A stretch of 64,000 nucleotides of DNA, from positions 244,124-308,123 of the forward strand of contig JALMLS010000334.1 of the NCBI GenBank assembly GCA_038496445.1. The letters run 5' to 3'. Numbering within the stretch: the stretch's first letter is position 1; every line of letters begins with the position of its first letter. A program made the translations under genes and the position numbers. The notes under the pieces are model-generated. The model had not been told where the DNA came from, made no database searches, and saw nothing but the letters and a program-made list of their open reading frames with translations. Positions 37,621 to 51,052 of this stretch are shown here, one piece after another. This stretch comes from Trichosphaerium sp. ATCC 40318 (taxonomy: Eukaryota > Discosea > Flabellinia > Trichosidae).

Positions 37621-38404
37621 ATGCAGTCAAGAACGCACGTATTACATGCTCTAACATGATATTACTAAATTACATGGTATTGATATTGTTTTTTTTACTA
37701 GTGGACGTGATAAGGTCTACAAAACAGTACAATACGCTCTCAAAATATTCATTCTCACAACGCAAAATGACAGCAATCTCACCAGTCTTACGTACAAACG
37801 TTTAAATACGATTGTAAAGCACCTGAGTCTTTCTCGGTTGGTATTTAGGCACGTTTTACGTGCTTCTGTTAAAAACTGACAGCCAAAGCCCTGCAGGTTA
37901 GGCATGAGTCTCACTGACGCCGAGCGCATAACACGTGCACTTCAAGAGCGAGACCCTTTTACAAATATTGCTTCAATTATTGAGGACATGACAGCTTTTG
38001 CCAGCAATTACTTTGACTCGTTGCATTGGGTGTATTCCTTGTGCAATTGGAATGACAAAAGAATAGATTTTTGGTGTGACATTACATGGTTTATTGGTAC
38101 CTCCCTTTGTCCCAGCAATCTATCGTTTGCAAAACTTTTCTAACAATTAGTAGGCATATTGTTTGTGCTCACGCGTAAAATACAAGCTCTTGTGGAGACA
38201 ATGACAGCCACGCGCGATGACATCGACAAGGCACAATTACAGAAAAAACAAAGACTGTTGCTGTTGACATCCTTCAAATGTCTTTGTGATGCCTTGCACG
38301 CCCTATCCACGTTTGAGTGCGTGGGCAAGCACAAACTTGCTGTATACATAGCGGCATTTTTCTCAGCTTCTATTGGATTATACTCTAAATGGAGAGTTTT
38401 GTAA
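37621..38404 (+). CDS. PEX11: Peroxisomal membrane protein PEX11
   Basis: Peroxisome-proliferation and membrane-remodelling protein. Exons 37621-37634, 37702-37848, 37897-38096 and 38154-38404 sum to 612 nt (203 residues). Matches: GRDKVYKTVQYALKIF near the N terminus (the GRDK-x3-QY signature), LSLSRLVFRLGMSLTDAER (the FRLG motif), YFDSLHWVYS, and a C-terminal hydrophobic segment KLAVYIAAFFSASIGLYSKW. The FRLG motif exists only if the second intron (37849-37896) is GC-AG with GCACGT. The first exon (MQSRT-, 14 nt) is tentative because it needs a second GC-AG intron (37635-37701, also GCACGT); that assignment keeps frame but the N terminus is short. Confidence 0.8.
37635..37701 (+). other. 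Probable GC-AG intron 1 of PEX11 (begins GCACGTA)
   Basis: 67 nt from GCACGTATT to ...TTTTACTAG. It joins a 14-nt first exon (ATG at 37621) to GRDKVYK in frame. Less certain than the others because the N terminus of PEX11 is poorly conserved and no motif spans the junction. Confidence 0.5.
37849..37896 (+). other. GC-AG intron 2 of PEX11 (begins GCACGTT)
   Basis: 48 nt, joining LVF-R-LGMSL across the junction to restore the conserved FRLG motif. The GT alternative four bases downstream leads to a stop within about six codons. It ends CCCTGCAG. Confidence 0.85.
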
Positions 38405-38540
38405 AATTAATACGTGACACTTATGCAAAAAAAATTTGTTTCCTCCCGTTAAGTGAGCTACCCTTTTTTTAACGCGACCTCCTATTTCGTGTACGCAACT
38501 GTATGAGCTAGAACCCAACATTGGCACACCAACGCACGTA

Positions 38541-40760
<2,220 letters not shown>

Positions 40761-40987
40761 TTTTTCGCAAATATATGTAAATAGTAAGTGTAAAGTAACA
40801 ATCCTCTTCAAAGTAAAAGTCTGCCTGTGCCGTTTATTGTTGTGGACTTAGAAACATTGATCAATACCAATATTTTTATTATTGTAATTTGCGGTTTTTA
40901 TGTAGTTGCAAATTTCTAGACAACTATTTTACCAACTTTGACTTCTCTCTTTTGCGTCTTGAACTCTTTAGCCATAGAACTGTATTG

Positions 40988-43508
40988 ATGCTACTGCGGC
41001 TCTCTAGTACTGTACCTTCACGACAGGTTAGGCTACAAAAGCCTGTGCGCGCTCGAACAAAATTACAAGTGAGGTGTATTGCGAATAGAAGCACGAAATA
41101 CGCTGCCCCAAATGATAGAGACGCTAAGGACGACTACGCCACCGCTGAACATTGGCAATTAGCAGTACCAACGGCAAAAATCAGTGCACGAAAGCCTGTA
41201 GCGCCCGATTTTGAGTCTAGGTACTTTTTTTGCGTTTTACTTTTTGCTGGTTCGCAACAGCGCTAACACTGATTGAGGTATCACTTGCCTGTTATTGGTA
41301 GATACCTCTACAAGAGAATGAAAAAAATAAAACAAGAACGAGGAGAATGGAACACAGGGAATCGCAATAGAGAGTACGCAACAATGGCTCACCAGTTACG
41401 CATATTAATTGACATTCGCGCAGACAGCCGCTGTGCAACATGAAAACTCAGCAAAAAGCGTGGTATAAGCGTGACGTGCCAAAAAACTACACAGAAGAGG
41501 AGATCCAAGCGACAGAGAAGTCAGTACGTACAAGTTGACACCTTTTTTTTTTGAAATTTTTTCCAAAATGACAAACTTGCACTTTAGGTTATTCGTATGC
41601 CTGTTGGTCAAGCGGATCCACACGTTTTGATGGAACTGATTCAAATGCATCTTACAAGAGATAACTTTCAAGGTGCTTTGGCTGCGTACAGGCGTTTGGA
41701 AGCAGAAAAGCCTGAATACAAATCACCAAAGATTTCAACACAACTTCTGATGCACGCGTCATTGGCCAACGCCTCACAAGATATGATACTCCAACTTTTT
41801 GCGTACGTTTAAACACTATTTTGGCACCTCTTTGTCGAATACAACAAATTAATAAGCGACCCTTTTGTTACGATCTATCATCCCTTCTAACTGCCACTGT
41901 AAAGCGAATTGCGTGCTGCCAGAACAGGAAAAACACACTGGACTGAGCTGACTTATAACATTGTATTTATTGCCCTGTCAGCCTTGGGCCGTGTACGCGA
42001 ATGCTTGGATACATACGAGACAATGATGCGTCTTGATGGTCACTTGCCGACTGCATTACACTTGGAGAATATTGTTCGTGCTGCGAGCGTAGACGGAGAC
42101 ATACGATACTTCCATCGCTTTTTCAACCGTTTGCTTTACAAGGTGCGTTACAGCTTATCCAAAAGGGGTTTTTTTCATTTTTTCACATGTGAATCACGTG
42201 TCGTGTCTAAATTGTTGTATTATTAGGGCATGAAGCCTCCTACTGCTGTGTCTCGCAAATTTATATCAATGCTAGTCACGAACAAGCGCGAATACATGTG
42301 GGGTAAACCAATCAAAGTAAATGATGTCATAGAGTCGGTACGCATACTTTTTTTTTTGTTTGTTTTAATTTCTTGTTCGATTTGTTATTTTGTTGGAACA
42401 AGAGGATGGGTGATTAACCGCATACTATAGGTAAAAATATGTCTGTCGTACCACAATTGGCAAAAGGCTTGGGATTTGTACCTCAATTGCAAACCGAACG
42501 GCCTGACCCCAACACCACGCCTATATGAGCAGTTCTTTCAAGGTACCCTTCACTCAAATATTGTTATTCCTATTTTTTATTATTATTTTACCGCCTGTAT
42601 CTGACATAAATAGCCGCTGCGGCTGATGGCCATTTCCGCGAAGAAGCGAGAACTTTTATTAAAAGGTTTAAACCTTATCACCGCAATTTACCTGGCGCTG
42701 CAGCTACCAAATCGGAAGCTTTCATAACTAAAATCATTACACATTTGGGCGATAAAAAGGAGCTTGCTTTACCTGCAGTTGAGGTACTTGTGGTTGTTTG
42801 TGTTTTTAAACGTGGGCGCCAACTGGCTTACCCCGTTGCTGTGTCTTTCAGTATACTTACAGTCGTATGTAGCCAAGCAAGGAGCCTGTACAAACGGTGA
42901 ATCGAAGAGAACAAAAGAAGCGTCTCGGTCTTCGCGGGCGTGGCGATTTCCGTTACGAGTCCCGATTCAAGTATTCCCACGATGATCTATTCGAGTGGGT
43001 GCCTGAGTTTGGCGAAAAGACACGCCACTTGTCGATCCACTATCCACACATCGTCGAGGCTCCTGAGGACATACTGCACACCACTCAACGAGACGAACCG
43101 TGGGAGATGTACAGACCAGACAAGCGCCACGTCGAAGAGGGCTATGCTGCCTGGTTCAAAGAGAGACAGGACAGGGAGGCCATAGAAGCTCTAGAGCTCA
43201 AGGAACAAGAAGGCCAAGCATTGGAGGACATGCACAAACGACTAATACAAGAGAAGGAAGCGGGAGAAGATCCTGTACCACTTACAAAAGCAGAAAAGGA
43301 CGAATTGAAAGAGTACTATCAAAGGTTAGAAAATAGCAAACAAGTAGAGCAAGATTGGATCAAGTACAAAGAGCTCATGGCCCGAGAAAATCAAAGCGTA
43401 GAGGTAGAGCGAGAGGACGAACCTGCAGAACAAGAACAAGAACAACCTGCTGAACATGAACAAAGTGATGGCGCCAAAGAGGACAGTAATGAAGATAAAC
43501 AAGATTAA
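40988..43508 (+). CDS. Mitochondrial PPR-like repeat protein with charged C terminus
   Basis: ATG at 40988 opens MLLRLSSTVPSRQVRLQKPV, an Arg-rich, acid-free leader typical of a mitochondrial presequence. The middle exons (41585-42780) form tandem helix pairs of pentatricopeptide type: HVLMELIQMHLTRDNFQGAL followed by AAYRRLEAEKP; ELTYNIVFIALSALGRVREC followed by LDTYETMMRLDGHLPTALH; PTPRLYEQFF. The last exon (about 42870-43508) encodes a basic then acidic region (RREQKKRLGLRGRGDFRYES, later long Glu/Gln-rich coiled coil) with no motif I recognise. PPR proteins bind organellar RNA. The final exon's charged domain could mark a mitoribosomal protein, but that is inference. No gene symbol assigned. 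Confidence 0.65.
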
Positions 43509-44422
43509 TAGTTGCTGCTCAAAGTGGCACTATGAACTGTAGTGTAATATACGAATGAATTCACCTGTTTGTTTGCAAACGCAATCCGTTTATTTCTGTG
43601 AACAAACAATACTCTACATGTCTCTTTCTTTTTTTTTTTTTCCACAGGGGAATCCATTTAAGAATTAGACTGGCAACAAATAAAGTGCACAAATTAGAAC
43701 GTAGACAAATGAGTACTGGTACAATAACAACAACAGGGTCAAAAAGCAAAAGGTGTAATGTAATATTGTGGCACATAGTGTACAGAATCTTGCCTCTTTT
43801 TTTTTTGTACAAAAAACTACGATAACTACTTACGTTGCTCATGATGTCAAGTGATCCCTGTCATTACCGCTGCTCTTGTGCCTGGAGTTCCTTGGAAAAA
43901 AAGAGGCGTCTTCGGTGCAGAGACAGCAGTGACTTGAACATCTTGACTCTAGCACATTAAGACTTCAAAAAAAAAAAAAAAAGGTGTACTTGCTTTTTTC
44001 TACGGTGTAAAAAGAAATAATTTCAAAATTCAATAGTTAAAGGGGTGGTACGTAAGACTCGTGGGACTCTGTGCGGTGTTAGGAACGCTGTCTTGATGAA
44101 AAACATCTGTGAATAAAAGGGAATTTTTTGGCCTCAGTGAATGAATTGTGCAATGAATGAAACTTCATTTTTGATTTGATTTGATTTGGATATGAATCAG
44201 ATTGATGTGACACCAGTAAAATCTAATTTCTCTTCTATTCCTTCCCTTTTCAACAAAGGTTACAAACAACAGTAAAGATACGTAACAGGTCTATAACCAA
44301 ACAAGGAGAAGCCTAAAATGGAAATGTCAAAAAAAAGTGGTAAAGGGATGGATGTTTCGAAAACAAAACCCCGTACCAATCCGGACAGCTTGAGTTAAAC
44401 TCGTGTTTCACTGCGTAGCTGC
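43509..44422. other. Gene-less stretch between convergent genes
   Basis: About 0.9 kb between the PPR gene stop and the SR-protein stop. It contains long T runs (43629-43641), an A run of about 15 (43968-43982) and no motif-bearing open frame. Presumably both 3' ends. Confidence 0.5.
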
Positions 44423-45898
44423 TTAAGCAGGGGCAGTAGGCTGTGCGCCTTCTTCGTTGCCTGGTACTTTGTCAGTCTGTTGATTTGCATCGGTATCGCG
44501 TTGATCGTCACCTGTTGCATCTTCTCTAGGAGGAGGAGGAGATGTCGCACGTTCGCGTGAGTCCTCTCTGCCCCTATCGTCCCTATCGCGAGGGGATGGC
44601 GATCGCGCGCGAGAGACATCTCCACGATCTCTTGAATCATCTCTACGGTCACGCGAGTCGCTTCGGCCACGACCACGATCTCTGGAGTCGTCCCTATCTC
44701 TACCTCTACCGCGATCCCTAGAGTCGTCTCTACCTCTTCCACGATCCCTAGAGTCATCTCTGCCTCTTCCACGATCTCTAGAGTCATCTCTACCTCTGCC
44801 ACGATCTCTGGAATCGCCTCTGCGCCCGCGTCTACGATCGTCATAGCTGTCACGTGAATCTCTACTTGGGCTCCTAAGAAAAAAATTGGTTTTTCGGCCT
44901 TGGCTGTATTGGTACAATTTTACCTCTTGCGGTCATCCTCAAAAACAGCGATAGTCTTGCCTCTTGAGACATGGTTAGTGTGAAAACAAGGAGGGAAAGA
45001 GGGACTAAACTTACCTCAATTCGGTGTCATCTACCTTCTTTATGGCGTATTCCATGTCGTCAGTATATTTAAATTCGATGACACCTTTGAATTTGCCGTC
45101 TCTGTCAGTCCAGACGTCGCCATACAACACTTCGCCGCATGTGCTTCTAAAGTGATCCTAAATGCAGCGTCAGTAAACAACGAATAGCTGTTTTTGTTTT
45201 CTGCTGTTGTGGTGCGTTGCTATCACGTGCGAATTAAATCCACAGTGTGTATGCGAGAATATAAACCCAAAATTTTTTTACAACTCTTCTTAACTGACGC
45301 CTAGTACCTTCAGGTCTTGCCAGCTCATGCCGCGCGGTAAATTTTCAATGATAATTCTGTTTTCGCTGCGCTGTGGAGGACCTCCTTTTTCAAAGCCTCT
45401 ATCGCGGTCTCTACCACGTCCTCTGTCATCGCGGCGTCCTCTGTCCCTGTCACCGCGAGTGCCATGTGACATTTCGACGATTATCCTTTCGCCATGCTAG
45501 AGTGTTGGGTTAAAAAACGGTTAAAACCAGAAAAACAATTTTGTGAGTTAATAGGAAAATGCTTTTCACATGCCAAGTCTGTTCCATCCAATGCGCGTAT
45601 TGCATCGTCTGCGTCCCTTGGATCGTCGTATTCCTTTATAAACGGTTATGGTGGTAAATGTAATCAAATATAGAGCTTTAAGGTCTCTGTGTAACGTACC
45701 AAGAAAGCGTAACCGTGTTTAAGGGTTATGTTGCGGATAGGACCTAACAAAGTCGAATGAGGTTAACAAAAATGACCACATACAATAGTGAGCAACAAGC
45801 TACCCTGGCGTACCGTATTGATCGAAAAGATGATCTAAATCTCTCTCACGAGTGTGACTGGATAAACGACCAATATAAACAGTGCAGCTTCTTGACAT
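44423..45898 (-). CDS. SR splicing factor with two RRMs (SRSF4/5/6-like)
   Basis: Nuclear pre-mRNA splicing regulator. ATG at 45898 gives MSRSCTVYIGRLSSHTRERD (RNP2 of RRM1), then HGYAFLEYDDPRDADDAIRA (RNP1), a Gly/Arg/Asp hinge, then RRM2 with RIIIENLPRGMSWQDLKDHF, which contains the diagnostic SWQDLKD motif of two-RRM SR proteins, and a C-terminal RS/RD domain built from RGRDDSRD repeats. It ends GAQPTAPA at 44423. A longer intron (about 45170-45305) interrupts RRM2 directly after SWQDLK and contains CACGTG; SR genes often autoregulate through such introns, so this is a candidate regulatory intron. Confidence 0.92.
44640..44820 (-). repeat. 30-bp tandem repeats coding SRDRGRGRDD in the SR protein
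   Basis: About five near-identical 30-bp units encode SRDRGRGRDD head-to-tail, the RS domain of the splicing factor. The nucleotide similarity between units suggests recent tandem duplication. Confidence 0.75.
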
Positions 45899-46225
45899 GT
45901 TCACTGTGAGATTGGTTGAGGGAGGAATGAACAAAGACTGCTTTTTGGGTGATACTTTGCCACAAAATATTTGAATTCAAAAAGAAAAGGTAATAAAGAC
46001 TACAGAAGTGCTTTGGTAGCTTGCGTTTATTTTAATGAAAAATTTTTCTGGGATAGCAGCACTGTTGCTCTCGTCTGTCAGGCGTATTTGGATTGCTTAA
46101 AATTTTGAATCCTCTCTTCGTTTTGCTACTTGAGTAAGTTCAACCGCTGTACTATGGACGGATAAAATGGGACGCACCTCATTTACAATGTATTCTTTTT
46201 TTTTTTTGTTTGTTTGTTGGCTTTA
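45899..46225. other. Intergenic region upstream of the SR gene
   Basis: 327 bp between the SR-gene start and the PAT1 stop (both minus). Holds the SR promoter and the PAT1 3' end. T-rich, no gene seen. Confidence 0.4.
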
Positions 46226-49200
46226 TTACACCACATTTAACAGATGTTTGAGTTGCTGAACAGCTGGTGGCGCGGGTTGTACCACCGAAAGTAGTATGCT
46301 TCTACACACATTGTAAACAAATAAAAGTTAATAGACGAGACGAGACGAACCTTAGTTGCATTGAAATGTACTGACGTTGCTCTGGATTGGAATGTGCTGT
46401 AAATACCAATAAAAATTCCCAGATTTGGGTGGAGCGAGCATCGTTGGAGTAACCTTGTGTTATTTCTACGGGCGCAAATGTCTTAGTTACAAGAATACAG
46501 AAAAGACGGCGTACGCGAATTAAACAGCCTGGAGAGGCTTCTAACAAGTTTGTTGCTCAAAGCAGCGAACAATGGATCAAATGATTGCATAAAGCCTTTT
46601 TCAAATCAGTCACACGTTACGCTTAACGGAATTTTACGTACTTGGGTCACGGCGATCAGTATAAGCGCGCTTTAGGAATCCCCATATAACAGCAGCACCA
46701 ATCTACGCTCAGTGAAAAAAAAAAACAAAAAAAAAAAAAAGGACCAAAATCGTATTTTTTTCCAACTGGGCACATCGTCATCATACCTTTGATTTTATGG
46801 CGCGTATCAATTTGCTTTCGTCATGGTGAGTGACCATGCTGTGTAAGCACATGAGTATTTGCGTTGGTTGTAGCATGTTGACAATGTGCATTACTACGGC
46901 GAAGGCGCGGCTCAAGTTTTCGTCATCCTTAAAAAACAGATAAAGTCAAAATCGATTTGAGAGATTTTACAATCACTGCAAATACGAACCTGAGCATCTT
47001 TTGGCGTGTGCACTATTGTGCTTAAATTACGGCAACATGCGAGAATGAACAGCAATATTTGTTGAGGGTACATCACCCGTAATACGCGGCCCAGAAGTTT
47101 ACGACCTTTGGCAGTAGTAAAAATAGAAATAAAGGGTTTGTCTTGTTCCCTATTTGTGAGTGTAAGAAGATGTGTCGAAAATTAAATAAATCAAAGTACG
47201 TTGCGAAAAATTGACTTGATGGCTCTGAAGGTGGGGGTGGCGTAGTTCTGGCAATGCCCAGCTGTTTGAAGAGTGTTATTGCCAGTTCCTTGCGCTTTTC
47301 GATCATGTAGTCCTTGTTCAGGTATTTTTTGCTGAAAAGGCTGTTAATTGAGAGTTTCTATTTGGTGTTTCTTGTACGTACTTTTGTGCTTTTGGATCTT
47401 GTGCCAGTATATCCAAATCTTCAATACACAGTAGCGTGCCCCACGCGTCCTCAATTCGTAGAAGAAGTCGGCGGTACGCTCGTATATTAAGTACATTTTC
47501 GGTAGTCTAAAATACTGTTAGAACCATAACACTCCGTTTTGGTCAGATTGGTAGGGTGTACCTTTTTGTCCAGGTTTGTTGGCAACTCCGGCTCTTTATT
47601 TGCATCCAATGACACGAGAGGCCGTGGTGCTCTTACAGAATGACTTGGGATACGACCCAGAACATTTTTGAAAGGATCTAAAGGTATCAGAAAAGTACAA
47701 GTGCCAACAGCTGCACGCATAGGTACCTTCTTGCTTGGCGCGCTTCTCCATTCGTTTTTCTTCGCGAGGATCCAACGAGTTGTCGCAAACAGGTCTATGT
47801 GGGCCTACAGCTTCCCCTACACAAGTGCGTGAGCGTTCTACAGTATTTCAACAAAGAGAAAACGCACTTGAACCTGCAGTTTTGACCAAGAAATAATAGT
47901 CATCAACAAATTGTGGTCGAAGATAATGTAACATTTGCTGCATGCGTATAATACTATCTATTTCTTGTGCAGTCATTCGCCTATAAGATGTTGTCCACCT
48001 TTGCCTGTGCTCCTTTTGTCGCTAAAATGGGTAGTAAGTATGTGTAGATAGATGGTACTTTTCGTTTGGAATCTCACTTTATTATTGTGGCGTCTATCAT
48101 CACCATTCCTGTGGTTATCGCGTGAATCTCTCCTATTTTTACTATAGCCATCGTTGTTTGAATGGCGATTGTTACGCGAGTTTGTAGAGTTCCTTTGCGA
48201 GTGCGCTGGTGCCTGTGTTTTTCTTTGCTACAACGAGATGTAAGTAATTAATGGAATTTAACAACACAGCACGTGCTTGATGCGCTTGCTCGTGGCCACT
48301 GTGCTTCGGTTGTCCACCAGGTATCGATCGCTGGTATCCTTGCTGTTCTGTTTGCATTGGTGCCTTTTGAGACGTCTGTTGTTGCAGCACTTGTTGTGAT
48401 GCTTGCTGAGATGAGTGATGTGGCATTTGTTGTGGCATTGGTTGTTGTGGTTGTGCTTGTGGTATTGGTTGTGGCATTTGTTGTGGCCTCTGTTGTGGTG
48501 ACCGCACCATGTGGGGTGGCATTTGTTGAGGTTGGCGACCCATTTGAGGAGGTACACGCATTGGCATGTGTTGTGGCATGTGCTTGGCAGGACCTGGCAT
48601 TCTCATCGGCGCCCTAAAACCAGGAGGCGCATTTGGCATAGGCATCCCAGGGTGCATCATGTTGGGCCCTCTTGGACCTTGCCTCATATGATTTGGATTG
48701 AGGCGAGGATCCATACCAGGCGGTGGAGCTACGTGACGAGCTGGTGGCGCGCCCTTTGATTTTTTTCAATAATTAAAACAAAGACATAAAATTACAATAC
48801 GATTGTAGGTACCTTGCCCTGCTGCATGCGCGCTTCCAAATCTTCTACTGACATGAACTTTGCGGGTGGTGCATTTTGTGTGGCAGGACCGCGGACAGTG
48901 GCGTTATGTGCCGGAGATCCTTGGCATTACATTAGATGATCAAACTCTTTTGTTATTTCTTGTATTTGCGAGTATTATTGGGTATAAATAGAGGGAAAAT
49001 AGCGCCTACCAGTCACAATTTGTTCTAGCATTGATTGTAAATTTGCTTCTTTACCACGGGGCGGGCTTTGTGGCACTTGGTTTGCGGCGTGTGAAGCGGG
49101 CCATTGTTGCTGCTGGCGCATAGTTTTTGGGCTAAAGACTGCGTCCTACAAAAAGGTTGAATCATGCAATTTGCCCAGCCAGATAGATACAACATAAAAA

Positions 49201-50017
49201 TGATAACAACAACAAATAAAATTACCAAAAAAAAAAACCACCACGTGTAGCGTGCATACCTTGGTCGTGTTTGGTTTGTTAGGATCTGATTGGGTCGTTT
49301 GTGCGTCTACACTCGTTGTCAATTTAATGTTATTGGCCAGCCACATAAATATTGGGTGTACATACGCTTATATTGACTTGTATCCCAGGCAGATGCTGAT
49401 GCTTCTTGAGATAGTTCTGCTGCGGACGCGCCCCATATGGAAGTGGATGTATTCACACTCGGTGCGGACCCTTGAGCAGTATTACGCGTGCGCAAATTTA
49501 ATGTTACATACCCCATGCTGTGGTTTCGAATTCATGGTCTCCGCCAAACGCCTCAGTTTGATCTAAATAGCCATCATCTTGTAGATTTATGGCGTTGAAT
49601 ATGTCAGAGAGTTCTTTTGATGAAATTAGTTCCTAACTATCAGTTACAACCGCCATTGTGTCAGTTTACCTCTTGGTGATATGTGTCTAGCCCCGTGTCG
49701 TTTTGTTGAGGCGTTTCATTTTCAGGAAGTTTAAACTCGTCTAATTCTTTTAAATCTATGAAGGAATGTTCCTCTGTTGCTAGAATTTCCTTTGCCAGCA
49801 TTTCTTTTTCAATTTGCTCTTGCTGGTGCATAAATTCCTCCATCTTGTTCATCGCGCTGCTGTCTTGCTCCCAGTCATCTCCTGATGCGAAATATTAACG
49901 TTTATCATCTACACTGTTTACACAACCTATTGCGCTTCCAAAATCAAAGTCAGTGGCTGGTTGCAAGTCTTCAATATCGCCAAACGTGTCATCGTTCAGT
50001 TCGTCAGCCGGTTCCAT
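46226..50017 (-). CDS. PAT1: PAT1 decapping activator
   Basis: Cytoplasmic mRNA-decay factor of P-bodies. ATG at 50017: MEPADELNDDTFGDIEDLQP, an acidic N terminus of the PAT1 type (the region that contacts the DEAD-box helicase). A Met/Pro/Gln-rich middle follows (48260-48720). Then MTAQEIDSIIRMQQMLHYLR, FVDDYYFLV, the DPFKNVLGRIPSHSVRAPRP block and a helical C-terminal domain (KRKELAITLFKQLGI). The C terminus ends QQLKHLLNVV at 46226. The conserved pair DDYY and LGRxxxxSxRxPR identifies the family. One intron (48228-48276) must be GC-AG; without it the frame stops in the middle domain. The intron at about 49149-49260 contains CACGTG and a run of about ten pyrimidines. Confidence 0.88.
48228..48276 (-). 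other. GC-AG intron in PAT1 (begins GCACGTG)
   Basis: 49 nt, between EQAHQ and QRKTQAPAHSQRNSTNSRNN. The downstream reading continues in frame to the conserved RMTAQEIDSII helix. The GT alternative gives a stop after about 20 codons. Confidence 0.85.
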
Positions 50018-50457
50018 AGTATTTTAAGCTCAACCGATGCAATTTTACTATGTTATTCTACTATTGCTTGTTTCGACGCGTTGGCTACAATAAATCGAAA
50101 AATGTTGACAATTTGCGAACAACAAAACCATATTAACCAGCTCTACAAAACCGCAATGCTCTGCAAGGAGTGTATTACGTGCTGTTGCGCACTGGGCCAT
50201 ATGTTTAGTGGATGTAGGTGTACAAACGAAACGAATGGAACAAGTAAGTGGAATTCGCTAAACCCAGCTCACGTGCAAGTTAATTATCTCTCTCCGTAAC
50301 TCTACGCTCCTAGGATGAGCAACTTTGTGTTTGGAGATCATGCTTCACGTGCCAAAACAGACATTAGGTTTGTTAGGTTTTAGAGGTTGGTGACTGATTC
50401 TAGCTAGATACTTTATTTGTAGCACTGTGTTCAAGCGCTGTTGCATTGTTGATGCCT
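50018..50457. other. Intergenic region upstream of PAT1
   Basis: 440 bp between the PAT1 start and the YAE1-like stop. Two CACGTG elements at about 50270 and 50348. A short Cys-rich open frame on the plus strand (50104-50250) has no extendable second exon, so I do not call it. Confidence 0.4.
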
Positions 50458-50986
50458 TTAAGTGGACGAGGCGCAAAGTCCTTCTTTTAAGGTGTTAAAT
50501 CGTGTAACGAGCTTGTCGTAATCTGATTGCCATGGTTGCCCTTCGGCTTCTTTACACCTCTGAGACAACAACCTTATCCGCGTTTTAATGCCATTTAGCT
50601 CTACGAGTGCGTCTCCAGATGGATTGGCGAACGCTCTGTCAACTATTAAAATAAAAACAAGTGTTGTGGTAGACATACTGTACTGTCAAAACAGCCCCAA
50701 GCAATTTACCGAAAGGAATTCCTCGTTCTATGCCTCTAGGTACACTACCATCAAAGCCTGCTTCAATCCCCTTGTCTATTGTTTGTGAATTGAAGTTTAT
50801 ACGTCATGTTTGTACCTTTCGCTGTCAAAGCCCCCTCTCTAAATCCAAACTGCACGTGTTTACGGGGGATGGAGAATACCTACGTACTTCCTTGTGCTGT
50901 TTTCTCAAAATCTCCCATTCTCGCTCTCTTGTCTTTTTATCATACGTCAGCGCGTCTCCTTCATCTTCGAGCCAATCCAGAGACAT
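50458..50986 (-). CDS. YAE1-domain protein
   Basis: Small protein of the YAE1/LTO1 group, which act as adaptors for iron-sulfur cluster insertion into the ABC protein ABCE1/Rli1. ATG at 50986: MSLDWLEDEGDALTYDKKTR, EWEILRKQHKE joined over a short GTACGT intron (about 50854-50890) to FGFREGALTARERY, then GIEAGFDGSVPRGIERGIPF. The pattern GFREGxxxxR...G.EAGFD.S...G...G is the deca-GX3 repeat of the Yae1 domain. The C-terminal part is helical. It ends EGLCASST at 50458. It is divergent from NARS2, with about 66 bp between the start codons. Confidence 0.75.
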
Positions 50987-51052
50987 AGTTAGCGTTGTAT
51001 TTTTTGATTTTTTTTGCTGTTTTTCAATTTTGTTTGACCGATCAAGAAGGTC

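Noticed and set aside
50104-50400. Cys-rich small open frame on the plus strand upstream of PAT1
   Set aside because: The donor GTAAGT is good, but every downstream AG I tried gives an immediate stop; no family resemblance. Left as unproven.
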